64,000 nucleotides of DNA from Paradesulfitobacterium ferrireducens. GTDB taxonomy: Bacteria; Bacillota; Desulfitobacteriia; Desulfitobacteriales; Desulfitobacteriaceae. Made by a program: the position numbers and the translations under genes. A model generated the notes under the pieces. That model saw only the letters and a list, made by a program, of their open reading frames with translations, did not search any database and was not told the DNA's origin. The stretch spans positions 1-64,000 of the forward strand of contig NZ_JAFLRH010000019.1 in the NCBI RefSeq assembly GCF_017310645.1. The letters are read 5' to 3'. Shown one piece after another: positions 33,029-40,338 of this stretch. The first letter of the stretch is position 1. Every line of letters starts with the position of its first letter.

Positions 33029-33934
33029 TCAGTGACAAGAGACGGTTTGTTTGCATATAAAGTTTTTAAAATTTTGTAAAGCTCCGGTTAAAATTAAGTC
33101 TTTTCTATGAATAAAAGTGGAATAACGTTTTATGGGCTCACAGTCAATAATCGGCAATGTAATTAAGGTTTTGTCTTTAATCTCGTCTTGGACTGCGATG
33201 GAGGGTAAAAAAGCGATACCCATGCCCCGTTTTACCATTATTTTTACTGAATGAATATCATTTAACTCCATAATAACATTTGGTTCTAAACCATAACGTT
33301 GAAAAGAACTTTGTATCTGGGACCAAAAATTAGTTTTGACAGCAAATGCGATCAATTTTTCTGTACTAATGTCCTTCAAGCTTACATTTTCTAATTTTCT
33401 AATTCTATGCTCCGGGGAGGCAACCAAGATAGATTCATCGGAATGAACAATTTTCGATACAAATCTGCGGTCACTAAAGCTTGGGGAGGGCAATCTGATT
33501 ATTGCAAAATGGGCCTCTTGTTTTAAGAGCATTTCTATACCATATGGAGAGAAATCGGTATTTAATATTATCTTTACCATTGGGTATTGCTGGTTAAATT
33601 TATGAATAATGTCGGGTAAGAGCCAGTTACAGATAGTATGGGTCGAAACAATACTGATTGTACCATGAAAGCCCTCTTTATAATCAGCAACGTTTTTTTT
33701 AGCCTCATCAACTAAGGCAAGAATCTGATCTGTGTATTGTAAAAAAACCTGGCCTATCGGTGAAACTTCAACACGTGTTTTTTTACGTATAAATAAGTCT
33801 ATACCTAATTCGTTTTCTAATGTTTTAATGTGAGTGCTGAGAGTAGGTTGTGAAAGGTACAAGTCACGTGAGGCTAGAGAGTAACTCTTTACGGCTGCAA
33901 TTTTCTGAAATATTCTTAGATGTTTTAGCTCCAA
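33029..33934 (-). CDS. LysR-family transcriptional regulator
   Basis: This 301-aa regulator has an N-terminal winged helix (MELKHLRIFQKIAAVKSYSL; YLSQPTLSTHIKTLENELGI) and a periplasmic-binding-like effector domain. It is convergent with the TRAP operon and divergent from the QueG-like pair and second CaiB, so it probably controls one or both. No conserved cofactor-binding features let me name the effector. Confidence 0.9.
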   Translation of the reverse strand: MELKHLRIFQKIAAVKSYSLASRDLYLSQPTLSTHIKTLENELGIDLFIRKKTRVEVSPIGQVFLQYTDQILALVDEAKKNVADYKEGFHGTISIVSTHTICNWLLPDIIHKFNQQYPMVKIILNTDFSPYGIEMLLKQEAHFAIIRLPSPSFSDRRFVSKIVHSDESILVASPEHRIRKLENVSLKDISTEKLIAFAVKTNFWSQIQSSFQRYGLEPNVIMELNDIHSVKIMVKRGMGIAFLPSIAVQDEIKDKTLITLPIIDCEPIKRYSTFIHRKDLILTGALQNFKNFICKQTVSCH

Positions 33935-33961
33935 ATTATTTCACCTACCCTGATGTTATCG

Positions 33962-34007
33962 ATATTTTCAATAAATATATCACTAATCCAAAATATTTTC
34001 AATAAAT
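33962..34007. promoter_or_regulatory. Pair of identical 15-bp repeats in the LysR/QueG-like divergent region
   Basis: ATATTTTCAATAAAT occurs exactly at 33962-33976 and 33993-34007, a 31-bp (three-turn) spacing. Lying just beyond the LysR start, they are candidate operator half-sites. They contain TATTGAAAAT on the other strand, as in the inverted repeat ahead of dctP. Confidence 0.5.
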
Positions 34008-34165
34008 TTAATGTTAAAATTTATTTAACAAGATAAAAACCAAGTATTTTGTTGTCTATCAAGATTAAAAGAGGGAGGTTACGGTTTAGCTTTTGAAAGA
34101 GTAGTTTAATTAAGTTGCGAAATAATCAATGTTAAGGACTAATCAATAACAAGGAGGATACAAGA

Positions 34166-35008
34166 ATGGGAATAAAAGAGGAACTTCAAAAACTGGCCGA
34201 AGCAAATGAGATGGAGTACTTCGGCGTTTCCCCTGCTGAGAGATTAACGAACTTACCTGAAGGCCATCGTCCTACAGACCTATTACCAGGTGCAAAGTCC
34301 GTAATTGTATTGGGAAAGAAAATACCACAGGGAGCAATTACGGCTCACAAACAGGCTTTTGCCGGTGAGAGACATCAGTACTTCTCATATACGATTTATG
34401 GCTACCTTAAAGTCAACGATATGCTCAATAATGCTGCTTTTCGAGTAGTTAGATATATCGAAAAAAACTATAAAAGGGTAGCATATCCTATACCTTCGAG
34501 TCAACCACGTGATGAGTATCTATACATGGGGGCTATGTCGAACCGGTACGCCGCTGTTTGTGCTGGTCTGGGAGAGTTTACTTGGAGCGGCTTTGTTGCG
34601 ACGCCCAAAGATGGTCCTCGTGTGCGTTGGGTTTCCGTTATCACTGACGCAGAAATCGAGCCTGACAGTCTTTACACAGGTTCTAAGCTTTGCGATCACA
34701 CAAAATGCAATTTATGTGTTGAAATTTGTCCGGTAGGTGCTCTAAGTGAGGATCAGGCTGTTGAAGTACAAATTGGCGACTTCCGTACTAGCTATTCCCT
34801 GCGTCAGAAGGCACTTTGCCGCTGTGCGACAACAGGGTTGGTCAAAGGTACTCCCGGACGTTTGCAAGCCGATATCCCTGCTCAAATGAAAAGCATGGAC
34901 GACTGGTTCGAGATGAACAAAAAGGATGATCCATGGCAAAGAATGGAGTTTAATCACGGCAATTATTGTCATCGCTGCATGATTGAGTGTCCAATTGGAA
35001 CGAATTAG
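34166..35008 (+). CDS. QueG/reductive-dehalogenase-like double-cluster Fe-S protein, copy 1
   Basis: This 280-aa protein begins like epoxyqueuosine reductase/reductive-dehalogenase-type proteins (MEYFGVSPAERL; LLPGAKSVIVLGKKIP) and has a ferredoxin set CNLCVEICPVGALS (about residues 184-197) plus a late CHRCMIECPIG motif, giving two [4Fe-4S] clusters. It has no Tat signal and is shorter than catalytic dehalogenases or QueG. Function unknown; a reductase or electron carrier linked to the pathway is likely. Strong AAGGAGGATA site. Confidence 0.75.
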   Translation: MGIKEELQKLAEANEMEYFGVSPAERLTNLPEGHRPTDLLPGAKSVIVLGKKIPQGAITAHKQAFAGERHQYFSYTIYGYLKVNDMLNNAAFRVVRYIEKNYKRVAYPIPSSQPRDEYLYMGAMSNRYAAVCAGLGEFTWSGFVATPKDGPRVRWVSVITDAEIEPDSLYTGSKLCDHTKCNLCVEICPVGALSEDQAVEVQIGDFRTSYSLRQKALCRCATTGLVKGTPGRLQADIPAQMKSMDDWFEMNKKDDPWQRMEFNHGNYCHRCMIECPIGTN

Positions 35009-35034
35009 ACCAGGCGAAAGGGAGAAGGATGCAC

Positions 35035-35925
35035 ATGAATCTGAAAGAAGATCTGCGAAAGATGGCATTGGACAATGGTATGGATTACTTCGGTGTCGGA
35101 TCAGTTGATCGTTGGGCTAATGCACCTGTAGGGCATCGTCCAAATGATCTCCTGCCAGAAGCCAAATCAGTGATTGTCATGGGTGTGCGCGTTCCAGAAG
35201 GTTGTACGCAATCTAATCATAGAGCGTATGAGGGCATGAGACACGGTATTTTTACCTACATGCTTTTTGGTTATAACTTGATTAATAGCTACATGGAGGA
35301 TGTTGCACTGAAACTTGCTGAATATCTGAACGAGGCTGGTTCGAAGGTATTTCTGCCACCTTCTAGTGTGGGGCGTGACGAATACTTAATGCGAGGAGTA
35401 ATCTCAAACAGGCATTCAGCTGTATGTGCTGGTCTGGCGGAGTTTGGATGGAATGGTTTAGCCCTCACTCCTGACGCAGGCCCCAGAGTTCGCTGGGTGG
35501 TTATCGTCACTGAAGCAGAGTTGGAGGCAGATCCTTTATACAGCGGGCCTCCATTATGCAAAAAGTGCAAAAAGTGCGTCAAAGAATGTCCAACTGAAGC
35601 ACTTAGCGAAACAGAGAGTGTTGACTTAAATATTAGTGACAGAACCTACATCTATGGTAAGCTGATTAAACCGATCTGCAGAAGCGGTGTAACCGGCCTA
35701 GCGGCTGGTACGGCCGGCAGATTGCAGGCCCAGAATGTACAACAAACGGTTACTAAGGTGGAGGACTGGTTTAAGCTTGCAAAATCGGACAACAGATGGA
35801 ACCGGTTAGAGCGGGTTGCCGCAATGTGTGGACGATGCATGATATTGTGCCCTGTGGGACGGAATCAAATAGGTGAGAATGCGTCTGCCCCTACCGACCT
35901 TACCCAGACAAAGTCATTCGCCTAA
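35035..35925 (+). CDS. QueG/reductive-dehalogenase-like double-cluster Fe-S protein, copy 2
   Basis: This 296-aa tandem paralogue of the preceding gene has MDYFGVGSVDRW, LLPEAKSVIVMGVRVP, SNRHSAVCAGLAEFGWNGLA, ferredoxin CKKCKKCVKECPTEALS (about residues 179-195) and a late CGRCMILCPVG. The two copies share the TGL-GT-GRLQA segment after the first cluster. The N-terminus at ATG 35035 aligns with copy 1 and sits 6 bases after GGAGAAGG. They may form a heterodimer. Substrate unknown. Confidence 0.75.
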   Translation: MNLKEDLRKMALDNGMDYFGVGSVDRWANAPVGHRPNDLLPEAKSVIVMGVRVPEGCTQSNHRAYEGMRHGIFTYMLFGYNLINSYMEDVALKLAEYLNEAGSKVFLPPSSVGRDEYLMRGVISNRHSAVCAGLAEFGWNGLALTPDAGPRVRWVVIVTEAELEADPLYSGPPLCKKCKKCVKECPTEALSETESVDLNISDRTYIYGKLIKPICRSGVTGLAAGTAGRLQAQNVQQTVTKVEDWFKLAKSDNRWNRLERVAAMCGRCMILCPVGRNQIGENASAPTDLTQTKSFA

Positions 35926-36047
35926 TTAATTAGCTATGATATCGAGATTTTGATCTCCCGAGGCTGCTGATAAAAAGTCTATCTCGAAGAGCGTCATATT
36001 AATGGCTTAGAGATTAGGATGCGACAGGGAAAAGGAGAGTGAAGTTC

Positions 36048-37280
36048 GTGACCAAGCCTTTAGAAGGAATTGCAATTTTAGACGTTACATCATTTCTGTC
36101 CGGTCCTTATGCTACCCTCTTATTAGCTGGGATGGGCGCAAAAGTAATTAAAGTGGAGCAGCCTAAAGTGGGAGATCCGGCCAGGATAAGTCCACCCTTT
36201 GCTGGGAAGAATGGGGTTGCAGCTAAACCTCTGGATGAGCAAGATTTATCATTCGGTATCTTAAAACGGGGTCGGAATAAACAGAGTATTACCTTAAACC
36301 TTAAGCATGCTAAAGGTAAAGAAATCTTTAAGGACTTAGCAACACATGTTGACGTAGTAGTTGAAAACTTTCGGCCCGGTACAATGGATAAATTAGGGGT
36401 AGGCTATAATGAGTTAAAAAAGCTTAATCCGGGTTTGATTTATTCTTCGATTTCCGGATTCGGGCTTTCTGGGAAATATCGTGATCTTCCAGCCTTCGAT
36501 ATCGTTGTACAGGCAATGAGCGGACTAATGTCTATTAATGGGATGCCTGATTCACCACCGGTTAAAACTGGAGTTCTGTTAGGTGATTTAGCCTCTGGGA
36601 TGTTCGCGTCGATCGGGATCCTGGGCGCATTGCATTTCCGTGAAGTTACAGGAAAAGGACAACTGATTGAGACTTCTATGTTGGATGCTTTACTTGCACT
36701 AATGATGGACGATTCGCTTGATTTCTGGGCGTCACAAGGGCATTCGGTGCGTATGGGCAATCGATTATTAAGGCTCACCCCCTTCAACTCCTATCCGGCA
36801 AAAGACGGATATATTGTAATTGCCAGCGGCAGCGACCAGCATTGGGAGCGGCTACTCAAGGCGATGAATCGGGCAGAGCTAATTGGCGATCCCCGGTATA
36901 GCAGCCAGTCTCAACGCACTGCTAACGCCGATGAGGTTGACGCGCTCATTGCTGCCTGGAGCCGACCCATGACTACTCAGGAAGCAGTAGATATCTTAAT
37001 TAAATGTGAGGTGCCTAGTGGCCCAGTTCACAATTTCTTAGATATATTGCAGGATGAGGAACTTGCCGAACGGGGAACTTTAGTTGATATTCAACATCCA
37101 ACAGCAGGAATTATTCAAGGCTTTAAGTCCTGGGGTTATCCGATCAAGTTTTCGGAAGCGGAGGCAGGCTTTGATCAACCGGCGCCGTTTTTAGGAGCGA
37201 ATAATAAGGAAGTGTACCGAGATTTATTGGGATTAACTGATGCAGAAATACAGGAACTGAAAACAATGAATGTTATATAA
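36048..37280 (+). CDS. CaiB/BaiF-type CoA transferase, copy 2
   Basis: This 410-aa protein is the same length as the copy at 27460 and nearly collinear: TKPLEGIAILDVTSFLSGPY, the VLLGDLASG Asp motif, and an almost identical C-terminal third. The DNA around 37137-37250 is nearly identical to copy 1 while the 5' part has many silent changes, suggesting recent gene conversion at the 3' end. GTG 36048 matches the start of copy 1; an in-frame GTG lies at 36039. Role: transfer of CoA to a related acid. Confidence 0.87.
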   Translation: MTKPLEGIAILDVTSFLSGPYATLLLAGMGAKVIKVEQPKVGDPARISPPFAGKNGVAAKPLDEQDLSFGILKRGRNKQSITLNLKHAKGKEIFKDLATHVDVVVENFRPGTMDKLGVGYNELKKLNPGLIYSSISGFGLSGKYRDLPAFDIVVQAMSGLMSINGMPDSPPVKTGVLLGDLASGMFASIGILGALHFREVTGKGQLIETSMLDALLALMMDDSLDFWASQGHSVRMGNRLLRLTPFNSYPAKDGYIVIASGSDQHWERLLKAMNRAELIGDPRYSSQSQRTANADEVDALIAAWSRPMTTQEAVDILIKCEVPSGPVHNFLDILQDEELAERGTLVDIQHPTAGIIQGFKSWGYPIKFSEAEAGFDQPAPFLGANNKEVYRDLLGLTDAEIQELKTMNVI

Positions 37281-37281
37281 T

Positions 37282-37312
37282 CTCGAAAGGAAAAAGGCAA
37301 TTGAGTTCAAAT
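37282..37312 (+). pseudogene. Scar of a deleted enoyl-CoA hydratase gene
   Basis: After copy 2 the sequence CGAAAGGAAAAAGGCAA resembles the ribosome-site region ahead of the hydratase in copy 1 (GAGAAAGGATAAAAG), and then GAGTTCAAATAACTAA resembles that gene's last codons and stop (AAGTTCAAAAATAACTAA), followed by the same terminator palindrome. The hydratase body is missing. This supports duplication of a CoA transferase-hydratase-terminator block and loss of the hydratase. Confidence 0.45.
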
Positions 37313-37329
37313 AACTAAATATAATCTGT

Positions 37330-37391
37330 AACTGGGTCGGAGTTCGCGCGTATAAAATGGGGCGGTCGAAGTCCGCCCAGTTCATTTTTTT
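37330..37391 (+). terminator. Palindrome terminator (repeat family copy 2)
   Basis: AACTGGGTCGGAGTTCG pairs imperfectly with CGAAGTCCGCCCAGTT and is followed by CATTTTTTTTCT. It is homologous to the terminator at 29529. Confidence 0.7.
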
Positions 37392-37445
37392 TCTGTTCCA
37401 AAGCATAAAGCCTCCTCTTTTTTCCAAATACAACCAATATGTATA

Positions 37446-37474
37446 TTGTGTACGTTGTGTACATAGTATATAAT
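37446..37474 (+). promoter_or_regulatory. Promoter/operator of the toxin-antitoxin pair
   Basis: TTGTGTAC is repeated at 37446 and 37455, and a TATAAT box lies at 37469-37474, just ahead of the GGAGGTG ribosome site. Repeats that overlap the promoter fit the autoregulation usual for toxin-antitoxin operons. Confidence 0.5.
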
Positions 37475-37488
37475 TGGAGGTGAAGAAT

Positions 37489-37929
37489 ATGGCGTTAGCT
37501 AAGGAGAGTGTAATTATGCGTGAGGTGATGAATGCCACAGACGTTAGGAAGGAATGGGGCAATTTTATCGACAGTGTAGTTCGGTATAAACCATCTGTAA
37601 TTAAAAGAAATAGAGATTACATGGCGGCCATGTCTCTTGAACAGCTGGATTTTGTTCTATCACCTTACCGGTTTAATTTAGCATATGAAAAAGAGGCTGA
37701 TGGCAGTTATAGCGGCTCATTGAGAGAGCTTGACTTATTGGCCAATGCATCTAATTTAGAGGAATTAAAAACGGAAATCATTGAAGAACTAGTTGAATAT
37801 GCTAACGAGTATATGAATGAATTCCAGAAATACTATAATGCTCCCAATAGAAAGTCGCATTTTCCCTATGTCATGCGAGTGGTTATTCAGAAAGATAAAG
37901 AAGCATTAAGAGGTCTGATCGATGCCTAG
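37489..37929 (+). CDS. Antitoxin-like protein (Phd/YefM-like N-terminus, HicB-like C-terminus)
   Basis: This 146-aa protein has an N-terminal Phd/YefM-like segment (ATDVRKEWGNFIDSVVRYKP then VIKRNRDYMAAMS) and a C-terminal part with the EADGSYSGSLRELDL look of HicB-type partial RNase-H domains and a helical tail ending NRKSHFPYVMRV. The next gene, a small basic protein, overlaps it by 8 bp. The arrangement and sizes suggest a type II toxin-antitoxin operon. ATG 37489 has GGAGGTGAAGA. Confidence 0.65.
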   Translation: MALAKESVIMREVMNATDVRKEWGNFIDSVVRYKPSVIKRNRDYMAAMSLEQLDFVLSPYRFNLAYEKEADGSYSGSLRELDLLANASNLEELKTEIIEELVEYANEYMNEFQKYYNAPNRKSHFPYVMRVVIQKDKEALRGLIDA

Positions 37930-38140
37930 CTGGAGAGAGTTAAAACGTTTCTGCGAACGAGACGGATGGGAGCTTTTTAAGGATACAGATCATTATTTCT
38001 ACAGGAAAATGATGCCTGATGGGAGTATAAAACGTACAAAGGTGTCTAAAGGAACAGGTGAAATACCCAAGCGACTATGGAAAGATATTTTGAAAAGGCA
38101 ATTACAGGTCGAGGAAGCGTATTTCAATAAAATGATTTGA
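37922..38140 (+). CDS. HicA-like small toxin candidate
   Basis: This 72-aa basic protein (MPSWRELKRFCERDGWELFK start, SIKRTKVSKGTGEIPKRLWK later) has the size and strand/helix pattern of HicA-like mRNA interferases, with His in KDTDHYFYRKM as a possible catalytic residue. The start overlaps the antitoxin end by 8 bp. Assignment rests on operon context and general resemblance. Confidence 0.55.
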   Translation: MPSWRELKRFCERDGWELFKDTDHYFYRKMMPDGSIKRTKVSKGTGEIPKRLWKDILKRQLQVEEAYFNKMI

Positions 38141-38165
38141 GCTTGAATTTGCTCGTAAAATTGTT

Positions 38166-38858
38166 TTACATCGACAACCCTGCTAAGAGCGCAGTTGCCA
38201 CAAAATTGTTCAAAGCGTGCAAGGCCATGGAAGGGTAAAGTGAGCGGTTCTTTTCGTACATGTGGGCTAAAATCAGCCCTAACATAAAGCGCGGCAAAAA
38301 CCCGTAAGCTTGGAAGTGAAGCAGGGAAAACAACGCGGAGCTGATGGCGGCGGCCGTCCACTTGCCGAGATAGGTGTGCAGGCTGCCAAAGATCACTCCC
38401 CGAAACAGGGTTTCCTCCGTGAGCGGGGCCAGAATACTGGCGAGCAGGAAGTTGAGGAGAAAGGTTAGAAGCGTCGCTTGTCCGAAAAGCTGGGAGTACA
38501 CATCTGTTTCCGGCGGGGTAAATCCGCGGCTGAGTAAGAACAAGCCGTACATGAAATTAATAGACCATGCAAAGATATACAACCCGATAATACTGGGCCA
38601 GACTTGGCGGAACTTTACCGGACGCCAGCCAAAGTCGGCCCAGTTCCATTTTCTGAAGGTTTTTATAACCCAAATTAAAAAGAGGAAAGCAAGCTGGGTG
38701 AGAAATCCATTTAAGTATAAAAGCAGTTGTTCATGGGGCCAGCGGGCGGCAGCCCATTTGGTGGCAAGCACCAGTAGCACAAACAGTACCCCGATCCCAA
38801 GCACGGCAGCTATGAGGTCAACCCAGTTGAGGGTTTTTACAGGTTTAATTTCTTCCAT
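38166..38858 (-). CDS. CPBP-family intramembrane metalloprotease with an in-frame palindromic insert
   Basis: This 230-aa protein with several membrane helices has the CPBP/Abi motifs: EETLFRGVIFG (about residues 143-153, EExxxR), FSLLHFQAYG and SMALHALNN. Members cleave membrane-bound substrates such as prenylated or signal proteins. Residues about 71-90 (WNWADFGWRPVKFRQVWPSI), in the loop after the second helix, are encoded by a 54-bp imperfect palindrome closely related to the terminators at 29529 and 37330. The gene is convergent with the toxin-antitoxin pair. Confidence 0.8.
   Translation of the reverse strand: MEEIKPVKTLNWVDLIAAVLGIGVLFVLLVLATKWAAARWPHEQLLLYLNGFLTQLAFLFLIWVIKTFRKWNWADFGWRPVKFRQVWPSIIGLYIFAWSINFMYGLFLLSRGFTPPETDVYSQLFGQATLLTFLLNFLLASILAPLTEETLFRGVIFGSLHTYLGKWTAAAISSALFSLLHFQAYGFLPRFMLGLILAHMYEKNRSLYPSMALHALNNFVATALLAGLSM
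38592..38645 (-). repeat. Palindromic repeat copy 3, inside the CPBP gene
   Basis: ACTGGGCCAGACTTGGC...GCCAAAGTCGGCCCAGT matches the GRE-operon terminator at 29529 almost base for base in both arms, with some loop changes. The following CCATTTTCTG also resembles the T-tract side of copy 2. Confidence 0.7.
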
Positions 38859-38937
38859 TATAAACTCCTAATTTTAATAACGTACGATGGATAAAGATGT
38901 GGTCGTACTTCCACACTAGTTTTAGGAGGGATGATCT

Positions 38938-39177
38938 TTGATTACTTTACAAGTCTACCATCAGCGTTATAAAGTGCCTTTGCGGGAATATCTGGATACA
39001 GTCCAGGAATTTTCGGATCCCTGGGATGAACGGGCCTATCAATATTATACTATTAAGCAGCTTGAACAAGTCAATGATCATGGAATCGTAGGTATGGTCC
39101 GGCAGGAGCATGATCATGAGTATGTATATCTTGATGCTGCTGTCCGTTATCCGGTGGCGGAAGAAGAACAAGGTTAA
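38938..39177 (+). CDS. Hypothetical protein, 79 aa
   Basis: This small acidic soluble protein starts at TTG 38938, 8 bases after AGGAGGG. It has no membrane segment or motif that I recognise; it is rich in Tyr, His and Glu (KVPLREYLDTVQEFSDPWDE). It is read toward the HAD phosphatase gene, ending 3 bp before that gene's stop on the other strand. The strong ribosome site supports it as real. Confidence 0.55.
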   Translation: MITLQVYHQRYKVPLREYLDTVQEFSDPWDERAYQYYTIKQLEQVNDHGIVGMVRQEHDHEYVYLDAAVRYPVAEEEQG

Positions 39178-39179
39178 AT

Positions 39180-39842
39180 TTATTTATCCTCGAATAGAAT
39201 GGTTCGTAGCTCAGTCAGGCCTTTAGCAATATAATCCGGTTTATTTTCTTCCAACTCATGCATCGTGCCGTACCCGTACGCCACGGAGATTACATCCAAA
39301 CCATTGCGCCTGGCCCCTTCAATGTCGAAGCGCCGGTCTCCGATCATGACCGTCTGTTTCCAGGATATGTCCTGTGGCAGCCGGCGCAGGATTTCCTGGA
39401 TTAAATCCCCTTTATCTACCAGTTCTCCGTTTAAATTGCTGCCCATGATGAGGTGAAAATGCCGGCTCAAGTTAAAGTGCCTGAGGATTTCTTCAGCAAA
39501 CGGCTTTGGTTTTGAAGTGGCCAGAACATTCAAGCAGCCTGCTTCTTTTAAGTCTTGAAGGAGCTCCGGGATTCCAGGATAGATTTTATTTTCGTACATC
39601 CCTTTTTCTCGGTAGCGCTCCCGGTAGAACTCCAAAGCCTTGGAAACAAGTGTTTCGTCCGTGCTTTTTAGAAGGATCTCGAAACTTTTGCTTAAGGCCG
39701 GACCGATGACCCATTCAAGCTCATCTTGGGTTGGAACAGGCGCATTCAATTTTTCCAGAGCATATTGGACGGATTTTGTAATCCCTTCTTTAGGGTCCGT
39801 TAGTGTTCCATCTAAATCCCATAGTACTACCTGATATTTCAT
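39180..39842 (-). CDS. HAD-family phosphatase (phosphoglycolate phosphatase/Gph-like)
   Basis: This 220-aa HAD hydrolase has motif I DLDGTLTD (about residues 9-16, nucleophile Asp), motif II ATSKP, and motif III/IV MIGDRRFDIEGARRNG. The cap and length fit the phosphoglycolate phosphatase/pyrophosphatase PpaX group. Specificity cannot be assigned. It is transcribed toward the small TTG-start gene. Confidence 0.85.
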   Translation of the reverse strand: MKYQVVLWDLDGTLTDPKEGITKSVQYALEKLNAPVPTQDELEWVIGPALSKSFEILLKSTDETLVSKALEFYRERYREKGMYENKIYPGIPELLQDLKEAGCLNVLATSKPKPFAEEILRHFNLSRHFHLIMGSNLNGELVDKGDLIQEILRRLPQDISWKQTVMIGDRRFDIEGARRNGLDVISVAYGYGTMHELEENKPDYIAKGLTELRTILFEDK

Positions 39843-39975
39843 AAATTCAGTCCCCTCTTATCTAAAGTGTTTAAATAAACAATTAAATAATGGATGTCTC
39901 AAAATGAATTCCCCTTTTTCCCAGGAGTAATTTTTGCTGTTTTGACAGATTCTAACCATAAAAGGGGGAGTTAAA

Positions 39976-40161
39976 ATGTTTAGGATGAACCGTCGGCGTC
40001 AACAAAATCGGAGCTGGCTTTGGAGCATGATTGGATTAACGGGGGCGTTCCTGGTCGGAAGGGAAGCAGGTAAACGCATGGGTCCCAATCCGCACCATGA
40101 ACATCATCAACACCGTCATCGCTCGTCTTGGAACCATGAACAAGGTATAGGTCAGGAATAA
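39976..40161 (+). CDS. Small His-rich membrane-anchored protein
   Basis: This 61-aa protein has a basic N-terminus, one hydrophobic segment (SWLWSMIGLTGAFLVG, about 14-29), and a His-rich tail (HHEHHQHRHRSSWNHE). An AAAGGGGGAG ribosome site precedes ATG 39976 and a terminator follows, so it is a genuine monocistronic small gene. The tail might bind Ni or another metal; the hydrogenase operon follows, but a link is only a guess. Confidence 0.6.
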   Translation: MFRMNRRRQQNRSWLWSMIGLTGAFLVGREAGKRMGPNPHHEHHQHRHRSSWNHEQGIGQE

Positions 40162-40169
40162 TAGCTGTT

Positions 40170-40206
40170 AAGCCTTCGGGGAATTCCCGGGGCTTTCTTT
40201 TTTATT
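40170..40206 (+). terminator. Intrinsic terminator after the His-rich small gene
   Basis: AAGCC-TTCGGGGAATTCCCG-GGGCTT forms a nested hairpin followed by TCTTTTTTATTTT. Confidence 0.7.
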
Positions 40207-40338
40207 TTCAAGATAAATTAAGATTACCTTCTCCAACTTTATAGTGGATGAAGAGGAAGGTCAAGAGCGTTCATGAATAAATGTGGGCTATCCACTAAAC
40301 AATAAGGATGATAAATGGGAAAGCAAGGAGGGGTTAAG

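Noticed and set aside
34166-35925. Catalytic reductive dehalogenases
   Set aside because: No Tat signal, no membrane-anchor partner gene and too short.
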